Assembly (NCBI GenBank): GCA_963726005.1
Contig: CAVSAT010000004.1
Location: 372,001-436,000, forward strand
Direction of reading: 5' to 3'
Origin: Bog-473 sp963726005
Lineage (GTDB): Bacteria > Actinomycetota > Acidimicrobiia > Acidimicrobiales > RAAP-2
DNA length: 64,000 nt
Shown: piece by piece, positions 37,076-46,018 of the stretch
Layout of the letters: every line of letters starts with the position of its first letter
Position numbering within the stretch: position 1 is the first letter of the stretch
Position numbers and translations under genes: made by a program
Notes under the pieces: model-generated
Told to the model about the DNA's origin: nothing
Database searches by the model: none
What the model saw: only the letters and a program-made list of their open reading frames with translations

Positions 37076-37714
37076 TCAAGCACGACGTGGTGCCAGGGGC
37101 CAGCGACGCCGACCCGGATTCCAGCGCCGGCCTTGACGCCCGTGTCCCGCGCTACCCGCGGTGTCGGCGTGCGCCGAGAGGTTCAGGAGCACGACGCCGG
37201 ACCCCACCGTTTGCGAGTTCGTGACCGCCAGGGTCGACGGCTGGGGCACCGACGACGGGAACATGCGCTTGCCCGCACCGAGGACGATCGGGAAGATCAT
37301 GAGGCGGTATTCGTCCACCAAGTCGTGTGCCACCAGGGCCTGGACCAGTTGCGCGCTGCCCTCGACAAGCAGGTTTCCGCCGGGCTGGTTCTTCAGGCGG
37401 GTGACCTCGGCGACCACGTCGCCTCGCAGCACCGTGGTCGTGCCCCACGTGGCCTCCTCGTCCGCGAGCGTGGATGAAACCACATATTTCTCGATGTTGT
37501 TCATACGCTGCCCGAACTCGTCCTGCCCCATGTTGGGCCAGGCGGCCGCGAAACCTTCGTACGTGACGCGTCCCAGCAAGAGCGCCTCCGCCTCGAACAA
37601 CTCGTCGTACTTGAACCTGTCACCCTCGGCTGCCCGATCGAATTCGAACGTCCACCTTGGCTCTTCGATGACGCCGTCGAGCGACACGAACTCCGTGACC
37701 ACAATCTTGCTCAT
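37076..37714 (-). CDS. Dihydrofolate-reductase-like protein (RibD C-terminal/YyaP type)
   Basis: 212 residues from ATG 37714 after GGAGGG. Features: MSKIVVTEFVSLDGVIEEP, LLLGRVTYEGFAAAWP, KYVVSSTLADEEATWG and LLVEGSAQLVQALVAHDLVDE, the pattern of the DHFR-like family used for flavin-pathway reductases and many proteins of unknown function. The last about 30 residues (after VVLLNLSA) are basic and low-complexity, so the true end may be earlier if a frameshift has removed the stop near 37160. The exact substrate is unknown. Confidence 0.85.
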   Translation of the reverse strand: MSKIVVTEFVSLDGVIEEPRWTFEFDRAAEGDRFKYDELFEAEALLLGRVTYEGFAAAWPNMGQDEFGQRMNNIEKYVVSSTLADEEATWGTTTVLRGDVVAEVTRLKNQPGGNLLVEGSAQLVQALVAHDLVDEYRLMIFPIVLGAGKRMFPSSVPQPSTLAVTNSQTVGSGVVLLNLSAHADTAGSAGHGRQGRRWNPGRRRWPLAPRRA

Positions 37715-37873
37715 CTTCTAACCCTCCTTCGGTCGTCAGCCCGACCTCGTGCCGGCCTGTCACGACCTATACGAACGGGCCATTGCCAAATCGACAACTC
37801 TGACAAAGATTCCTTCCCGAAGCTCCCGGCGCCGGCGTCGTGCGCAGGGGAGGAGCAGCCTCAGGGCTCGGGG

Positions 37874-38509
37874 TCACAGCAGCGAGAACGTCCCCGCCTG
37901 GACCAAGACGAGGATGCCGACGGCGCAGAGCAGGACGGGAACGGCGGCGGTGCCCAGACGTGTCATCAGCCCTCGTGCCCTCGGGTGGCGGCCTCCGGTC
38001 AGGATGAGTGCGGTCACCGCGACTTCTCCGACCACGAAGACGACAGCGATGCTTGCGAATTCCGTGACGCCGCCGACGCGGAAGAGGGGGATGTACGCGG
38101 CCAGGTTGTCGCCGCCGGCTCCGATCGTGACGAGCGCGGCGGCGATCAGGCTCCGGCCGACACCCCGGTCGGCCGCTCTCCAGCGGCGCCGCCCGCCGCC
38201 CGGCTCTCCCAACTCGGGCTCCACGCGGTTCCGGCGCAACGCGACGAGGCCGCGCACGCCGATGGCCAGGGGAACCAGGCCGAGGAGCCCCACCGCGGCC
38301 GCCGAGAATTCGAAGAGCACCGCCGCCGCCCCGGCGGCCACGGCGACGAGGAGTGCGAAGCCGAGCACCTGGCCCGCGGCGATGCGGTGAGCCCGCTCGA
38401 GCGGCGCGCCCGCCACCATGCCCATCGTCACCAGGCAGTTGTCGACGTTGGTGCCGACGAACGCCGCCAAGGCGACCCCGAGGTCGGCCCCGGGGCCGGC
38501 CGCCCCCAA
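37874..38509 (-). CDS. CadD-type cadmium resistance-like transporter
   Basis: 211 residues from TTG 38509; a CTG at 38521 overlapping the TauD stop is an alternative. About six helices. The start DLGVALAAFVGTNVDNCLV, then RIAAGQVLGFALLV and GLLGLVPLAIGVRGLVALR, and later LIAAALVTIGAGGDNLAAYIP correspond to the CadD family, small transporters linked to cadmium and related cations. The gene is downstream of, and coupled to, the TauD-like gene, with no metal regulator in the window. Metal export is a family-based guess. Confidence 0.78.
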   Translation of the reverse strand: MGAAGPGADLGVALAAFVGTNVDNCLVTMGMVAGAPLERAHRIAAGQVLGFALLVAVAAGAAAVLFEFSAAAVGLLGLVPLAIGVRGLVALRRNRVEPELGEPGGGRRRWRAADRGVGRSLIAAALVTIGAGGDNLAAYIPLFRVGGVTEFASIAVVFVVGEVAVTALILTGGRHPRARGLMTRLGTAAVPVLLCAVGILVLVQAGTFSLL

Positions 38510-38517
38510 CGGGGCCG

Positions 38518-39375
38518 TCAGCCGGCGGGCAGCGGCATCGCCGGCCCGTAGGGCTTGTCGCCCCGCAGAGTCACCCGGTGCGCGTAGCGGGGGGCGTCCC
38601 CGTAGTCGTCGAGCGCGTAGTGCAATGTGGCCCGGTTGTCCCAGAACGCGACCGATCCGGCGCGCCACCGGAAGCGACACGTGTACTCGGGCTTGACGCA
38701 GTGGTGGTAGAGCATCTCGAGGATCGCGTTGCTCTCGTTGTCCGAGAGCCCGAAGATGGTCCGGGTGAACTGTCGGTTGACGAACAGGCCGTTGCGCCCC
38801 GACTCGGGGTGGGTGCGCACGACAGGGTGCAGGGCCGGGAGCAGCTTGTCCCGCCAGGTGCCGTCCCATTCATAGCCGCCCCGCTCGGCCACATCGGCCG
38901 CGAACCACGGATCGTGGTGGATCGCGATCAGCTGGTCACACATGGCACGGACGGGCGCGGCCAGACCGTCATAGGCGTCCTGCAGGCTCGCCCACATGGT
39001 GTCGCCGCCCACCTCGGGCGCCTCGAGCATGTAGAGGATGGAGCCCATGGCCGGCGTCTCGAGGAAGGTCACATCGGTGTGCCACCAACTCGCACGGTCC
39101 ACCTTGCCGTCGATGGCCAGAACCTCGCGGCTCTCGTCGATGGAAGGCAGTACGGGGTGCGCCTCGGTGACGGTTCCGAACTGGCGGGCGAAGTCGGCTT
39201 GCTGCTCGGCCGTCATCGCCTGCTCCCGGAAGAAGATGACGTGATGGGTGACCAGCGCGTCGCGGACCGCTCGCACGACGTCGGGGGCGAGCGGCGCGGA
39301 GATGTCCACGCCCGAGATCTCTGCCCCGATGGCGGGGGACAAGGGGTGGACGCTGACGGAGGTCGCGAGGGTCAC
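38518..39375 (-). CDS. TauD/TfdA-family Fe(II)/2-oxoglutarate dioxygenase
   Basis: 285 residues from GTG 39375. HxD iron-binding motif in ASWWHTDVTF and the distal His in PRYAHRVTLRG, with Arg for 2-oxoglutarate in the same segment. FRWRAGSVAFWDNRATLHYALDD is the family's C-terminal signature. HPVVRTHPESGR is the loop near the substrate. Family members hydroxylate taurine, alkyl sulfates, phenoxyacids and related compounds so that sulfite or aldehyde is released. The substrate cannot be read here. Divergent from the hydrolase at 39636 across 260 bases that contain no further recognisable element. Confidence 0.92.
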   Translation of the reverse strand: MTLATSVSVHPLSPAIGAEISGVDISAPLAPDVVRAVRDALVTHHVIFFREQAMTAEQQADFARQFGTVTEAHPVLPSIDESREVLAIDGKVDRASWWHTDVTFLETPAMGSILYMLEAPEVGGDTMWASLQDAYDGLAAPVRAMCDQLIAIHHDPWFAADVAERGGYEWDGTWRDKLLPALHPVVRTHPESGRNGLFVNRQFTRTIFGLSDNESNAILEMLYHHCVKPEYTCRFRWRAGSVAFWDNRATLHYALDDYGDAPRYAHRVTLRGDKPYGPAMPLPAG

Positions 39376-39635
39376 GCTGCAATTGTGCCCGAGCGCACTG
39401 CCGCCCGCCGACCGGGTCCGCCGGCTAGCCGAACGGCCGCTCTGCGAAACGGCCGAACATGCGGCGGGACCTCCCTCGGAAATATCAATGTATTCGTTTA
39501 CAGTCTCTGAGCGATGTAAGCCGGCAGTCGCCGAAAGCAGGGAGGCGACAGCGGGTGCCCGCCTACATTGGCCCAGCACCGATACGAGCACATCGACCGA
39601 CCGCCATCAGTCCACGCCGCGAGAAAGGGCCGTCC

Positions 39636-40700
39636 ATGAGTGATGACACCGGGGGCCTCATCCTCACCCCGCCGGTCCGGAACTACTCGCCGTGGTACCA
39701 GTGGATGACCCGGCTGGCCACCACGACCCACGAGGACCCCCTCCCAGAGGGCGACCCCGCCGCCATCGGTGGCTGGGTGGAGCGCTGTCGCCCCCGCCTG
39801 ACCGAGCTCCTCGGGCGCGAGCCCACACCCGTCGCGCTGAACGCCGAGACCCTCGAGTCAGTGCCGTGCGACGGCTACCGGCGGGACAAGGTTGTCTTCG
39901 ACACCGAGGACACCATGTCGGTCCCGGCCTACCTGCTCGTCCCTGATGGGCGCGCCGACCGGGCGCCGGGCGCGGCCGTCCTCGCCTGCCACGGCCACGG
40001 GCCGGGCAAGTCCCAGGTGGTCGGGTTGGAGCACACCGACATGCCCAACGCCGACTACGCCCTCCGGCTGGCACGGAGGGGCTACATCGTGCTGGCGCCC
40101 GACCTGCGCTGTTTCGGAGAGCGCCTCGACTGGAACCCCGAGGACCACTACGCGTGCGACACCAACCTGGTCCATGCCGCCATGGCGGGCTGGAACCCGC
40201 TGGCCCAGAACGTCTGGGACTTGCGGCGCTGCCTGGACGTGCTGGCACAGCACCCGCTCGTCGACCCCGCCCGCATCGGCATGGTCGGCATCTCCTACGG
40301 CGGGACCGTCACCCTCTTCACCGCGGCCGTCGACCACCGTGTCGCGGCGTCGGTGGTGAGCGGCTACTTCTCCTCGTGGGAGGAGAGCCACAAGATGCCG
40401 TGGAACATGTGCGGCTCCCAGATCATGTTCGGCATGCTTGGCCGGCTGGAGCACGAGGACCTGGGCGCCCTCGTCGCGCCGAGGCCGATGCTCGTCGAGA
40501 CGGGCACCGAGGACGACTTGTTCCCGGTCGCCGCGGCGACCGAGTCGGTGCGACGCACCCGCCTGGTCTACGAGCGGCACGGCGCCGCCGAACGCCTGGT
40601 GCACGACGTCTTCGAGGGGGGCCACCAATGGCACGGCACCGAGGCCCTGCCCTTCCTCGATCGCTGGCTCGGCCACGAGGGCACCGGCCGCTCGGACTGA
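39636..40700 (+). CDS. Alpha/beta hydrolase, acetyl-xylan-esterase/dienelactone-hydrolase type
   Basis: 354 residues from ATG 39636. Oxyanion and strand motif VLACHGHGPGKSQVVG, nucleophile elbow GISYGG, acid region VETGTEDDLFPV and the catalytic His in EGGHQWHG. An N-terminal domain of about 100 residues precedes the hydrolase fold, as in Abhydrolase_7/AXE1 proteins that act on bulky esters or carbohydrate esters. No signal peptide, so cytoplasmic. A/T-richer sequence near 39480-39510 upstream may be a promoter. Confidence 0.88.
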   Translation: MSDDTGGLILTPPVRNYSPWYQWMTRLATTTHEDPLPEGDPAAIGGWVERCRPRLTELLGREPTPVALNAETLESVPCDGYRRDKVVFDTEDTMSVPAYLLVPDGRADRAPGAAVLACHGHGPGKSQVVGLEHTDMPNADYALRLARRGYIVLAPDLRCFGERLDWNPEDHYACDTNLVHAAMAGWNPLAQNVWDLRRCLDVLAQHPLVDPARIGMVGISYGGTVTLFTAAVDHRVAASVVSGYFSSWEESHKMPWNMCGSQIMFGMLGRLEHEDLGALVAPRPMLVETGTEDDLFPVAAATESVRRTRLVYERHGAAERLVHDVFEGGHQWHGTEALPFLDRWLGHEGTGRSD

Positions 40701-40718
40701 CGAGGGACGGGACGATCG

Positions 40719-40937
40719 TCAGGTGTTTTCGTCGTCCGGCGCTTCTCTCGCCTGAGAGGCACGTCGGAGGACCTGGTCCAACGAGGCCTGGGTCCCGACC
40801 TCGCCGCGGGTTCCCGGGCCTCGAGGCGGAGTCTCACCGTCCGGCACCGGGTCAGGCTCGGGGTCGTGGTGCTCCGGCGCGAGGGCGCGCCGGAGCCGAT
40901 CCCACCCGAGCCGTCCCCCGCCCCGCTGGTGCCTCAT
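40719..40937 (-). CDS. Small hydrophilic hypothetical protein
   Basis: 72 residues from ATG 40937. The sequence is Pro/Arg/Glu-rich (PEPDPVPDGETPP, then SLDQVLRRASQAREAPDDENT) with no membrane segment and no recognisable domain. It lies 5 bases after the LCP-like gene on the same strand, which is the main reason to accept it. Possible small accessory protein or non-coding extension; I do not recognise it. Confidence 0.4.
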   Translation of the reverse strand: MRHQRGGGRLGWDRLRRALAPEHHDPEPDPVPDGETPPRGPGTRGEVGTQASLDQVLRRASQAREAPDDENT

Positions 40938-40942
40938 GACCG

Positions 40943-41665
40943 CTACAGAAAGCCACGCAGGATCGTGGTGAAGGCTGACGCGAGCACGACGGTGCCGTGA
41001 CCGTCCCTGGCCGTGGGGACCGAGACGGGGTTGGCCGTGGGGACGTGCATGAGCTGGAGGACGGCGGAGACCGGGGTCCCGGGCCCGAGATAGATGTGTG
41101 AGGCCACCTGCACCAGCAGACCGGTGGTGCCCGTCGGGTCCGAGATGAGCGAGGTGATTGCCAGCCTCCCGGTGGCTAGCTGGCCGAGACTGGAGGAGGG
41201 GTCGACCATGTGCAGGTCCACGCCCACGTAGTGGCTCACGGGGATGCCAAGGCGGGAGAGCCCGGCGATCATCGTGGCCGGCGCGTGGAGACTGAGCGTC
41301 CGAATCGGGACCGTGCCCCCACCGGGCATGGGGAGCCCGAGCGCGCTCGGGATCTTCAGGACGTTGGTATGTCCGCCGGAGTCGTGGAACACGAAGATCT
41401 GCTCGCTGTGGTTGGGACCCTTGACGATGGCCAGCAGGTCGTTCTTGCCCTTGGCCAGCAGCGACGCCGGAACCCCGACGTGGTGCACGTCATGGTCGAT
41501 GCGGTAGAGGCTGATCCCGATCCACGCCGCGACCACGGCGAAGAGGGCCACGAAGGCAGAACCCGTGATGATCAGGATGCGTTTGAGGACCCGCCTGCGG
41601 CGGGGCCGGGGCGCCATCCCGCGCGCGTCCGAACCAAGCTGCCCCGTAGCGATAGCGATCGTCAA
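40943..41665 (-). CDS. LytR-CpsA-Psr-like anchored protein, short form
   Basis: 240 residues from TTG 41665, after GGAGGGGAA. A basic N-terminus (PRPRRRRVLKRILI) leads into a membrane anchor (IITGSAFVALFAVVAAWIGI) and an exterior domain that resembles the LCP fold: AKGKNDLLAIVKGPNH, KIPSALGLPMPGGG and VSHYVGVDLHMVDPS. LCP proteins transfer glycopolymers to peptidoglycan. The typical conserved Arg/Asp triad is not complete in what I can read, so activity is doubtful. Unusually short for LCP (about 300-500). Low-to-moderate confidence in the family. Confidence 0.55.
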   Translation of the reverse strand: MTIAIATGQLGSDARGMAPRPRRRRVLKRILIITGSAFVALFAVVAAWIGISLYRIDHDVHHVGVPASLLAKGKNDLLAIVKGPNHSEQIFVFHDSGGHTNVLKIPSALGLPMPGGGTVPIRTLSLHAPATMIAGLSRLGIPVSHYVGVDLHMVDPSSSLGQLATGRLAITSLISDPTGTTGLLVQVASHIYLGPGTPVSAVLQLMHVPTANPVSVPTARDGHGTVVLASAFTTILRGFL

Positions 41666-41821
41666 TTCCCCTCCGTCGAGCGCCCGGCTCCCAGCCCGGC
41701 GCCCCCCAGATCTCCGTGCCCGAAACCTACGGTTCGGTCATTGCCTGGTCGTTGCCCAACGGGTTCGATGTGGTTGCCGTGGGTTCGGGGAGGGGCGGCA
41801 ACGATCCGCGATGCTGGTTGC

Positions 41822-42748
41822 ATGAGAGAGGGACCAGACCGACGGCCGGGCCCCGTCACCGTAGCCGCACAACTGTTCCACTACTCGTCGCCCGACGAGG
41901 ACAGCGCCCGTTGGTGGGATTTCCCTTTCCGGCGCGGCGACATCGTGATCAGCACCCGGTCCAAGTCGGGGACGACCTGGGTCCAGATGATCTGCCTCCT
42001 CCTCGTCTTCCAGACTCCCGAACTGCCCGGAGCGCTGGACGGGCTCTCGCCCTGGCTGGACTTCCTCATCGTGTCCAAACACGAGGTGTTCGCGCGCCTC
42101 GCGGCGCAGACGCACCGGCGCGTCATCAAGACCCACACGCCCCTCGACGGCGTGCCGCTCGACGAAAGGGCCACATATGTCGTCGTGGGCCGCCACCCCC
42201 TCGACCTGGCCGTCTCGCTCTACCACCACAGCGACAACATCGACCGCCGGCGCGTCGCCGAGCTCACCGGGCAGCCCGAAACGCCACGGACGCCGCGCCC
42301 CCCGCTGCACGAGTGGCTGCGGGGCTTCGTCGAGTGGGACGGCGACGCTCGGGAGTGGCTCGACACGCTGCCCGGGACGATGCTCCACCTGTCCGATGCC
42401 TGGGCCCGCCGCCACGGGCCCAACGTCGTGCTCGTGCACTACGACGACCTGCTGACCGACCTCGACGGCTCCATGCGCCGGCTGTCGGGTCTGCTCGGGA
42501 TCCCTGTCGACGAGGCCCGCTGGCCGGCGCTGGTCCACGCGGCGACGTTCACGGCGATGCGCGATGGCGCGAACGCACCCGGAGGCCCGGGGGTATTGAA
42601 GGATCCGGCCGCGTTCTTCCGCCGGGGCGCGTCGGGCGAGGGCCGGGCGCTGTTGAACGCGGGCGAGCTCTCCCGCTATCGGGCCCGCGTCGCGACCATG
42701 GCGCCGCCCGACCTGCTCGCCTGGCTCCACCGCGACCAGGAGGCATGA
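41822..42748 (+). CDS. PAPS-dependent sulfotransferase
   Basis: 308 residues from ATG 41822. The 5'-phosphosulfate loop RSKSGTTWVQMI is near 46-57, and the 3'-phosphate motif VVVGRHPLDLAVSLYHH is at about 119-135, as in cytosolic sulfotransferases. RRVIKTHTPLDGVP is also typical. It transfers sulfate from PAPS to an unidentified hydroxyl or amino acceptor. The stop overlaps the ATG of the DinB-like gene (ATGA at 42745), so the two are co-translated. Confidence 0.9.
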   Translation: MREGPDRRPGPVTVAAQLFHYSSPDEDSARWWDFPFRRGDIVISTRSKSGTTWVQMICLLLVFQTPELPGALDGLSPWLDFLIVSKHEVFARLAAQTHRRVIKTHTPLDGVPLDERATYVVVGRHPLDLAVSLYHHSDNIDRRRVAELTGQPETPRTPRPPLHEWLRGFVEWDGDAREWLDTLPGTMLHLSDAWARRHGPNVVLVHYDDLLTDLDGSMRRLSGLLGIPVDEARWPALVHAATFTAMRDGANAPGGPGVLKDPAAFFRRGASGEGRALLNAGELSRYRARVATMAPPDLLAWLHRDQEA

Positions 42749-43287
42749 ACGTGCCTATCGTGCCCGACGACAAGGACTGGACCTGGGTGCTGCAGCGCGC
42801 ATGCCCCGAGTGCGGGTTCGACGCGTCGTCGCTGCCGCCCGAGTCGGTCGCGCCGCTGCTGCGTGCCAACGCCGACTCGTGGGCAGGCGTTCTGCGCGGG
42901 CCGGCAACCGAGCTCCGGCGCCGTCCAGCAGAGGATCGGTGGTCGCCGCTGGAGTACGCCTGCCACGTGCGCGACGTGTGCGTGCTGTACCACGAGCGCC
43001 TCGGCCTAATGTTGCGCGAGGACGATCCGCTCTATCCGAACTGGGACCAGGACCTGACCGCGGTCGAGGAGGACTACCGCGGGCAGGAGCCGGGAGCGGT
43101 CGCCGCGCAGCTGTCGGAAGCCGCAGCCCGGCTGGCCGCTTCCTTCGAGGCGGTCCGGGGGCAGCAGTGGCAGCGGCGCGGGCGCCGCAGCGATGGCGCC
43201 TCCTTCACCATCGCCGGCTTCGGCCGTTACATGATCCACGACCCGGTCCACCACCTCTACGACGTGACGGGCGAGCGGGCGGGCTGA
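42745..43287 (+). CDS. DinB/maleylpyruvate-isomerase-like protein
   Basis: 180 residues from ATG 42745 with CAGGAGGC upstream. Helical layout with His residues in LEYACHVRDVC, and HDPVHHLYDV near the end, placed like the metal-binding triad of the DinB fold. ACPECGFDASSLPPESV at the N-terminus is typical of an actinobacterial DinB subgroup. Many members are mycothiol- or bacillithiol-dependent transferases. Substrate unknown; coupled to the sulfotransferase gene. Confidence 0.8.
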   Translation: MNVPIVPDDKDWTWVLQRACPECGFDASSLPPESVAPLLRANADSWAGVLRGPATELRRRPAEDRWSPLEYACHVRDVCVLYHERLGLMLREDDPLYPNWDQDLTAVEEDYRGQEPGAVAAQLSEAAARLAASFEAVRGQQWQRRGRRSDGASFTIAGFGRYMIHDPVHHLYDVTGERAG

Positions 43288-43309
43288 GCCCTCCGCACTG
43301 GCGCGTCGC

Positions 43310-44080
43310 CTAGTCGGGCAGCAGTCGCGCCGAATCGGGCTCGAGGTGGATGGTGGCGACAGAGATCGTCCGCAACGCCGATGCGGGACACGATGGTCCG
43401 ATCGGCCCGGTCAGTGCCTCGCGAACCGGGACCGCCTTGCGCGCTTCCGGCACGATCGCGAGGACGCGGCCGGCCCGGAGCAGCGCGGGGATCGTGACGG
43501 TGATGGCGCGAGTCGGGACAGCCTCCAGGTCCGGGAAGTGGCCCTCGTGCACCTGTTGCATGCGGCAGGCGGCCTCGAGCTCGACCACCTTGACATCGCG
43601 CGGGTCGGCAAAGTCCGCCACCGGCGGGTCGTTGAAGGCGAGATGCCCGTTCTCACCGATCCCGAGGCAGCACAGGTCGAGCGGATAGCGCCGAAGGAGC
43701 TCGCCGTAGCGGGCGCACTCGGCCTCGGCGTCGCCCAGCCCCTCCACGAAGTAGGAGTCTCTCGGACGGGCGGGCTCCACAATGCGCTCGCGGATCCAGC
43801 GCTGGAAGCCGGCCGGGTGGTCGGGCCCGACCCCGACGTACTCGTCCATGTGGAAGACCACGGTGTCGGCCCAGGGCACGCCGGCCGTCTCCTCGACGAG
43901 CGTCTGCACGAAGGCCAGCTGGGAGTTCCCGGTGGCGAACATCACATGGGCGGCACCGTGGTCCTGCACGGCAGCACGCATGACCTCGAGCGCCTCGTCC
44001 GCGGCCGCCCGCGCCATTGCCGCCACATCGGCATGCACCTGCACCGTCGCTCCGTCGACTGTCCTTCGGCCGCTCCACAC
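43310..44080 (-). CDS. nagB: Glucosamine-6-phosphate deaminase
   Basis: 256 residues from GTG 44080. NagB signatures: MFATGNSQLAFVQTLVE as phosphate-binding region, VVFHMDEYVGV with the general-base Asp, and LGIGENGHLAFNDPP with the ring-opening His. It converts glucosamine-6-phosphate to fructose-6-phosphate and ammonia, the last step of amino-sugar catabolism. The usual nagA (deacetylase) and a PTS or ABC import operon are not in the window. Divergent from the PLP dehydratase gene. Confidence 0.92.
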   Translation of the reverse strand: MWSGRRTVDGATVQVHADVAAMARAAADEALEVMRAAVQDHGAAHVMFATGNSQLAFVQTLVEETAGVPWADTVVFHMDEYVGVGPDHPAGFQRWIRERIVEPARPRDSYFVEGLGDAEAECARYGELLRRYPLDLCCLGIGENGHLAFNDPPVADFADPRDVKVVELEAACRMQQVHEGHFPDLEAVPTRAITVTIPALLRAGRVLAIVPEARKAVPVREALTGPIGPSCPASALRTISVATIHLEPDSARLLPD

Positions 44081-44122
44081 CGCGAATCAGCATGCCAGGC
44101 GCGCCTCGGCCAGACTTGGCCT

Positions 44123-45082
44123 GTGCGCGACGTGAATGTCCCCGGCCCGGCCCACATGGAGGAGGCGTGGAAGGCGGTGCGCCGCTTCCTGGTGGTGACG
44201 CCCGTGGTCGGCGCCCCACAGCTGGGGCCGTCGGTCTCGGTCAAAGTGGAGACGCTCCAGCCCACGGGCTCCTTCAAGGTGCGCGGCGGCCTGGCGGCGG
44301 TCTCGGCCACGCTGGAGGCAGAGCCCGGTCGCGCGGTGGTGGCGTCCTCGGCCGGCAATCACGGGCTTGGCCTGGCCTACGCCGCGACGAAGCTCGGTGT
44401 GCAGGTGACCGTCGTGGTACCGACGGGGGCCTCTGCGGCCAAGGTCTCGTCGCTCCAACAGTTCGACCTGCGCCTGGTCCTCCACGGCGAGGGATACCGC
44501 GACGCCGAGACACACGCGCTCGAACTCGCGGCTCGCGACGGGAGCCGTTATGTGTCGCCCTACAACGACCCCGACGTGATCGCGGGGCAGTCGACGGTGG
44601 CTCGCGAGCTGGTCGAGCAGGTACCGAATCTCGGCACCGTCGTCGTTCCCTGCGGGGGTGGCGGCCTGCTGTCCGGTGTCATCCTCGGGCTCGAGGGGAC
44701 CGACGTGCGCATCGTCGGCGTCGAGTCCGAGGCGTCGCCCTCCATGAGCGCCGCGCTGTCCGCGGGTGCGATCGTGCCGATCGACGTCGAGCCCACCGTC
44801 GCCGACGGGTTGGCCGGCAATCTCGAGCCGGGTGCGGTGACGGTCGACATCGCTCTGGCGCACGGCGTCGAGGTGCTCACCGTCAGCGAGGCCGACATCC
44901 GCTCGGCCATGGCTTTCTCGGCCAGCAAGATGGGTCTGGTGCTGGAGGGTGCGGGGGCGGTGGGCATCGCCGCACTCCGGGCGGGCGTGGTGGTCCCCGA
45001 CCCGTCAGGCAGAGAGACCGTGGTGCTGCTCACCGGGCGCAACGTTGCGCCCAAGCTCTTGTCGGAGGTGCTCCATTCCTGA
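44123..45082 (+). CDS. PLP-dependent threonine/serine dehydratase-like enzyme
   Basis: 319 residues from GTG 44123; GTG 44132 and ATG 44156 are alternatives and none has a clear ribosome site. Schiff-base lysine in PTGSFKVRGG; phosphate loop CGGGGLLSGV; SSAGNHGLGLAYAATKLG; FSASKMGLVLEGAGAVG near the end. Fold type II enzyme of the threonine dehydratase/serine racemase group without the C-terminal ACT domain, so a catabolic type is likely. The following hydrolase gene starts inside its last codons. Confidence 0.9.
   Translation: MRDVNVPGPAHMEEAWKAVRRFLVVTPVVGAPQLGPSVSVKVETLQPTGSFKVRGGLAAVSATLEAEPGRAVVASSAGNHGLGLAYAATKLGVQVTVVVPTGASAAKVSSLQQFDLRLVLHGEGYRDAETHALELAARDGSRYVSPYNDPDVIAGQSTVARELVEQVPNLGTVVVPCGGGGLLSGVILGLEGTDVRIVGVESEASPSMSAALSAGAIVPIDVEPTVADGLAGNLEPGAVTVDIALAHGVEVLTVSEADIRSAMAFSASKMGLVLEGAGAVGIAALRAGVVVPDPSGRETVVLLTGRNVAPKLLSEVLHS
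45064..45077 (+). promoter_or_regulatory. Strong Shine-Dalgarno sequence in front of an AUU start
   Basis: GGAGGTG (45064-45070) then CTCC then ATT 45075, in frame with IPEISANGATLGYE, which matches an alpha/beta-hydrolase N-terminus. No ATG, GTG or TTG in frame exists near it; the next possible start (GTG near 45117) would delete the first strand. The upstream TGA is at 45080-45082, so the two genes overlap. Confidence 0.5.
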
Positions 45083-45893
45083 GATCAGCGCCAACGGGGC
45101 CACGCTCGGTTACGAGGTGGTCGGCGAGGGGGCGCCGCTGCTGCTCGTCGCGGGGTGCGGCCAGCCCGCCGCGGCGTGGCACCTGTCGCTCGTGCCGGCG
45201 CTCGCCGCCGCCGGGTACGCCGTGGCCACCTTCGACAACCGTGGGGTTGCGCCGTCGTCCTCGCCGCCGGCCCCCTACACGGTGGACGACATGGTGGCCG
45301 ACTCGCTCGCCTTGCTCGACCACCTCGGCTGGGAGGAACCGGTCCGCATCGCCGGGCACTCCATGGGCGGCTGGATCGCCGAGATGCTCGTGCTCGACCA
45401 TCCCGAGCGTGTCCGGGCGGCCGCGCTCATGGGTAGCGCCAACCAGCCGACGGCCTGGGAGATCGCCATCACGACCGTCGAGCGAGACCTTGCCCGCCTG
45501 GACTACGACCTGCCGACCCTCTACTACGCCACCCAGACCCTGCGCTATCTGCCCATCGCCGACATTCAGGACTCCGAGGTCGTGAGCACCTGGCTGTCGC
45601 TCATGGGGGAATTGCCGGTCTGGCCCAACCCCGGGCGCCTGGGCCAGTACGAGGCCGCCCTCGCCTGGTCGAGCGATCCCATCCGAACAACCCGCTGGCC
45701 CGAGGTACACGTTCCCTGCCTCGTGCTCGCCTTCGAGCACGACGTCGACTCGCCACCCCGCTACGCCCGCCAGGCGGCCGAGGCCATCCCGGGCTGCGAT
45801 TACCGCGAGGTCGCGGGTGCCGGGCACATCGGCATCCTCACGCACGCCGACGAGGTCGCGCGACACCTGCTCGAGTTCTTCGCCCGGTTCTGA
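45075..45893 (+). CDS. Alpha/beta-fold hydrolase with apparent AUU start
   Basis: 272 residues from ATT 45075. Oxyanion region LLLVAGCGQPAAAW; nucleophile elbow GHSMGG; the acid near VLAFEHDVDSP; catalytic His in VAGAGHIGILTH. The early motif ATFDNRGVAPSSSP belongs to the group with epoxide hydrolases and small esterases. It overlaps the PLP-dehydratase gene by 8 bases and so depends on translational coupling. The unusual initiation codon, or a single base error that changed ATG, is discussed as a finding. Confidence 0.82.
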   Translation: MPEISANGATLGYEVVGEGAPLLLVAGCGQPAAAWHLSLVPALAAAGYAVATFDNRGVAPSSSPPAPYTVDDMVADSLALLDHLGWEEPVRIAGHSMGGWIAEMLVLDHPERVRAAALMGSANQPTAWEIAITTVERDLARLDYDLPTLYYATQTLRYLPIADIQDSEVVSTWLSLMGELPVWPNPGRLGQYEAALAWSSDPIRTTRWPEVHVPCLVLAFEHDVDSPPRYARQAAEAIPGCDYREVAGAGHIGILTHADEVARHLLEFFARF

Positions 45894-46018
45894 GACCGGT
45901 TCCCCGCGACAGCTGCGACCCACCCGCACGTACGTGTGAGGTAGCCGGCGTCGGATCCCGGCTTGCCATCCCGCCGTGGCCTATCTTCACTCGCAGCGCG
46001 AGGGGCAGAGGAGGCTGG

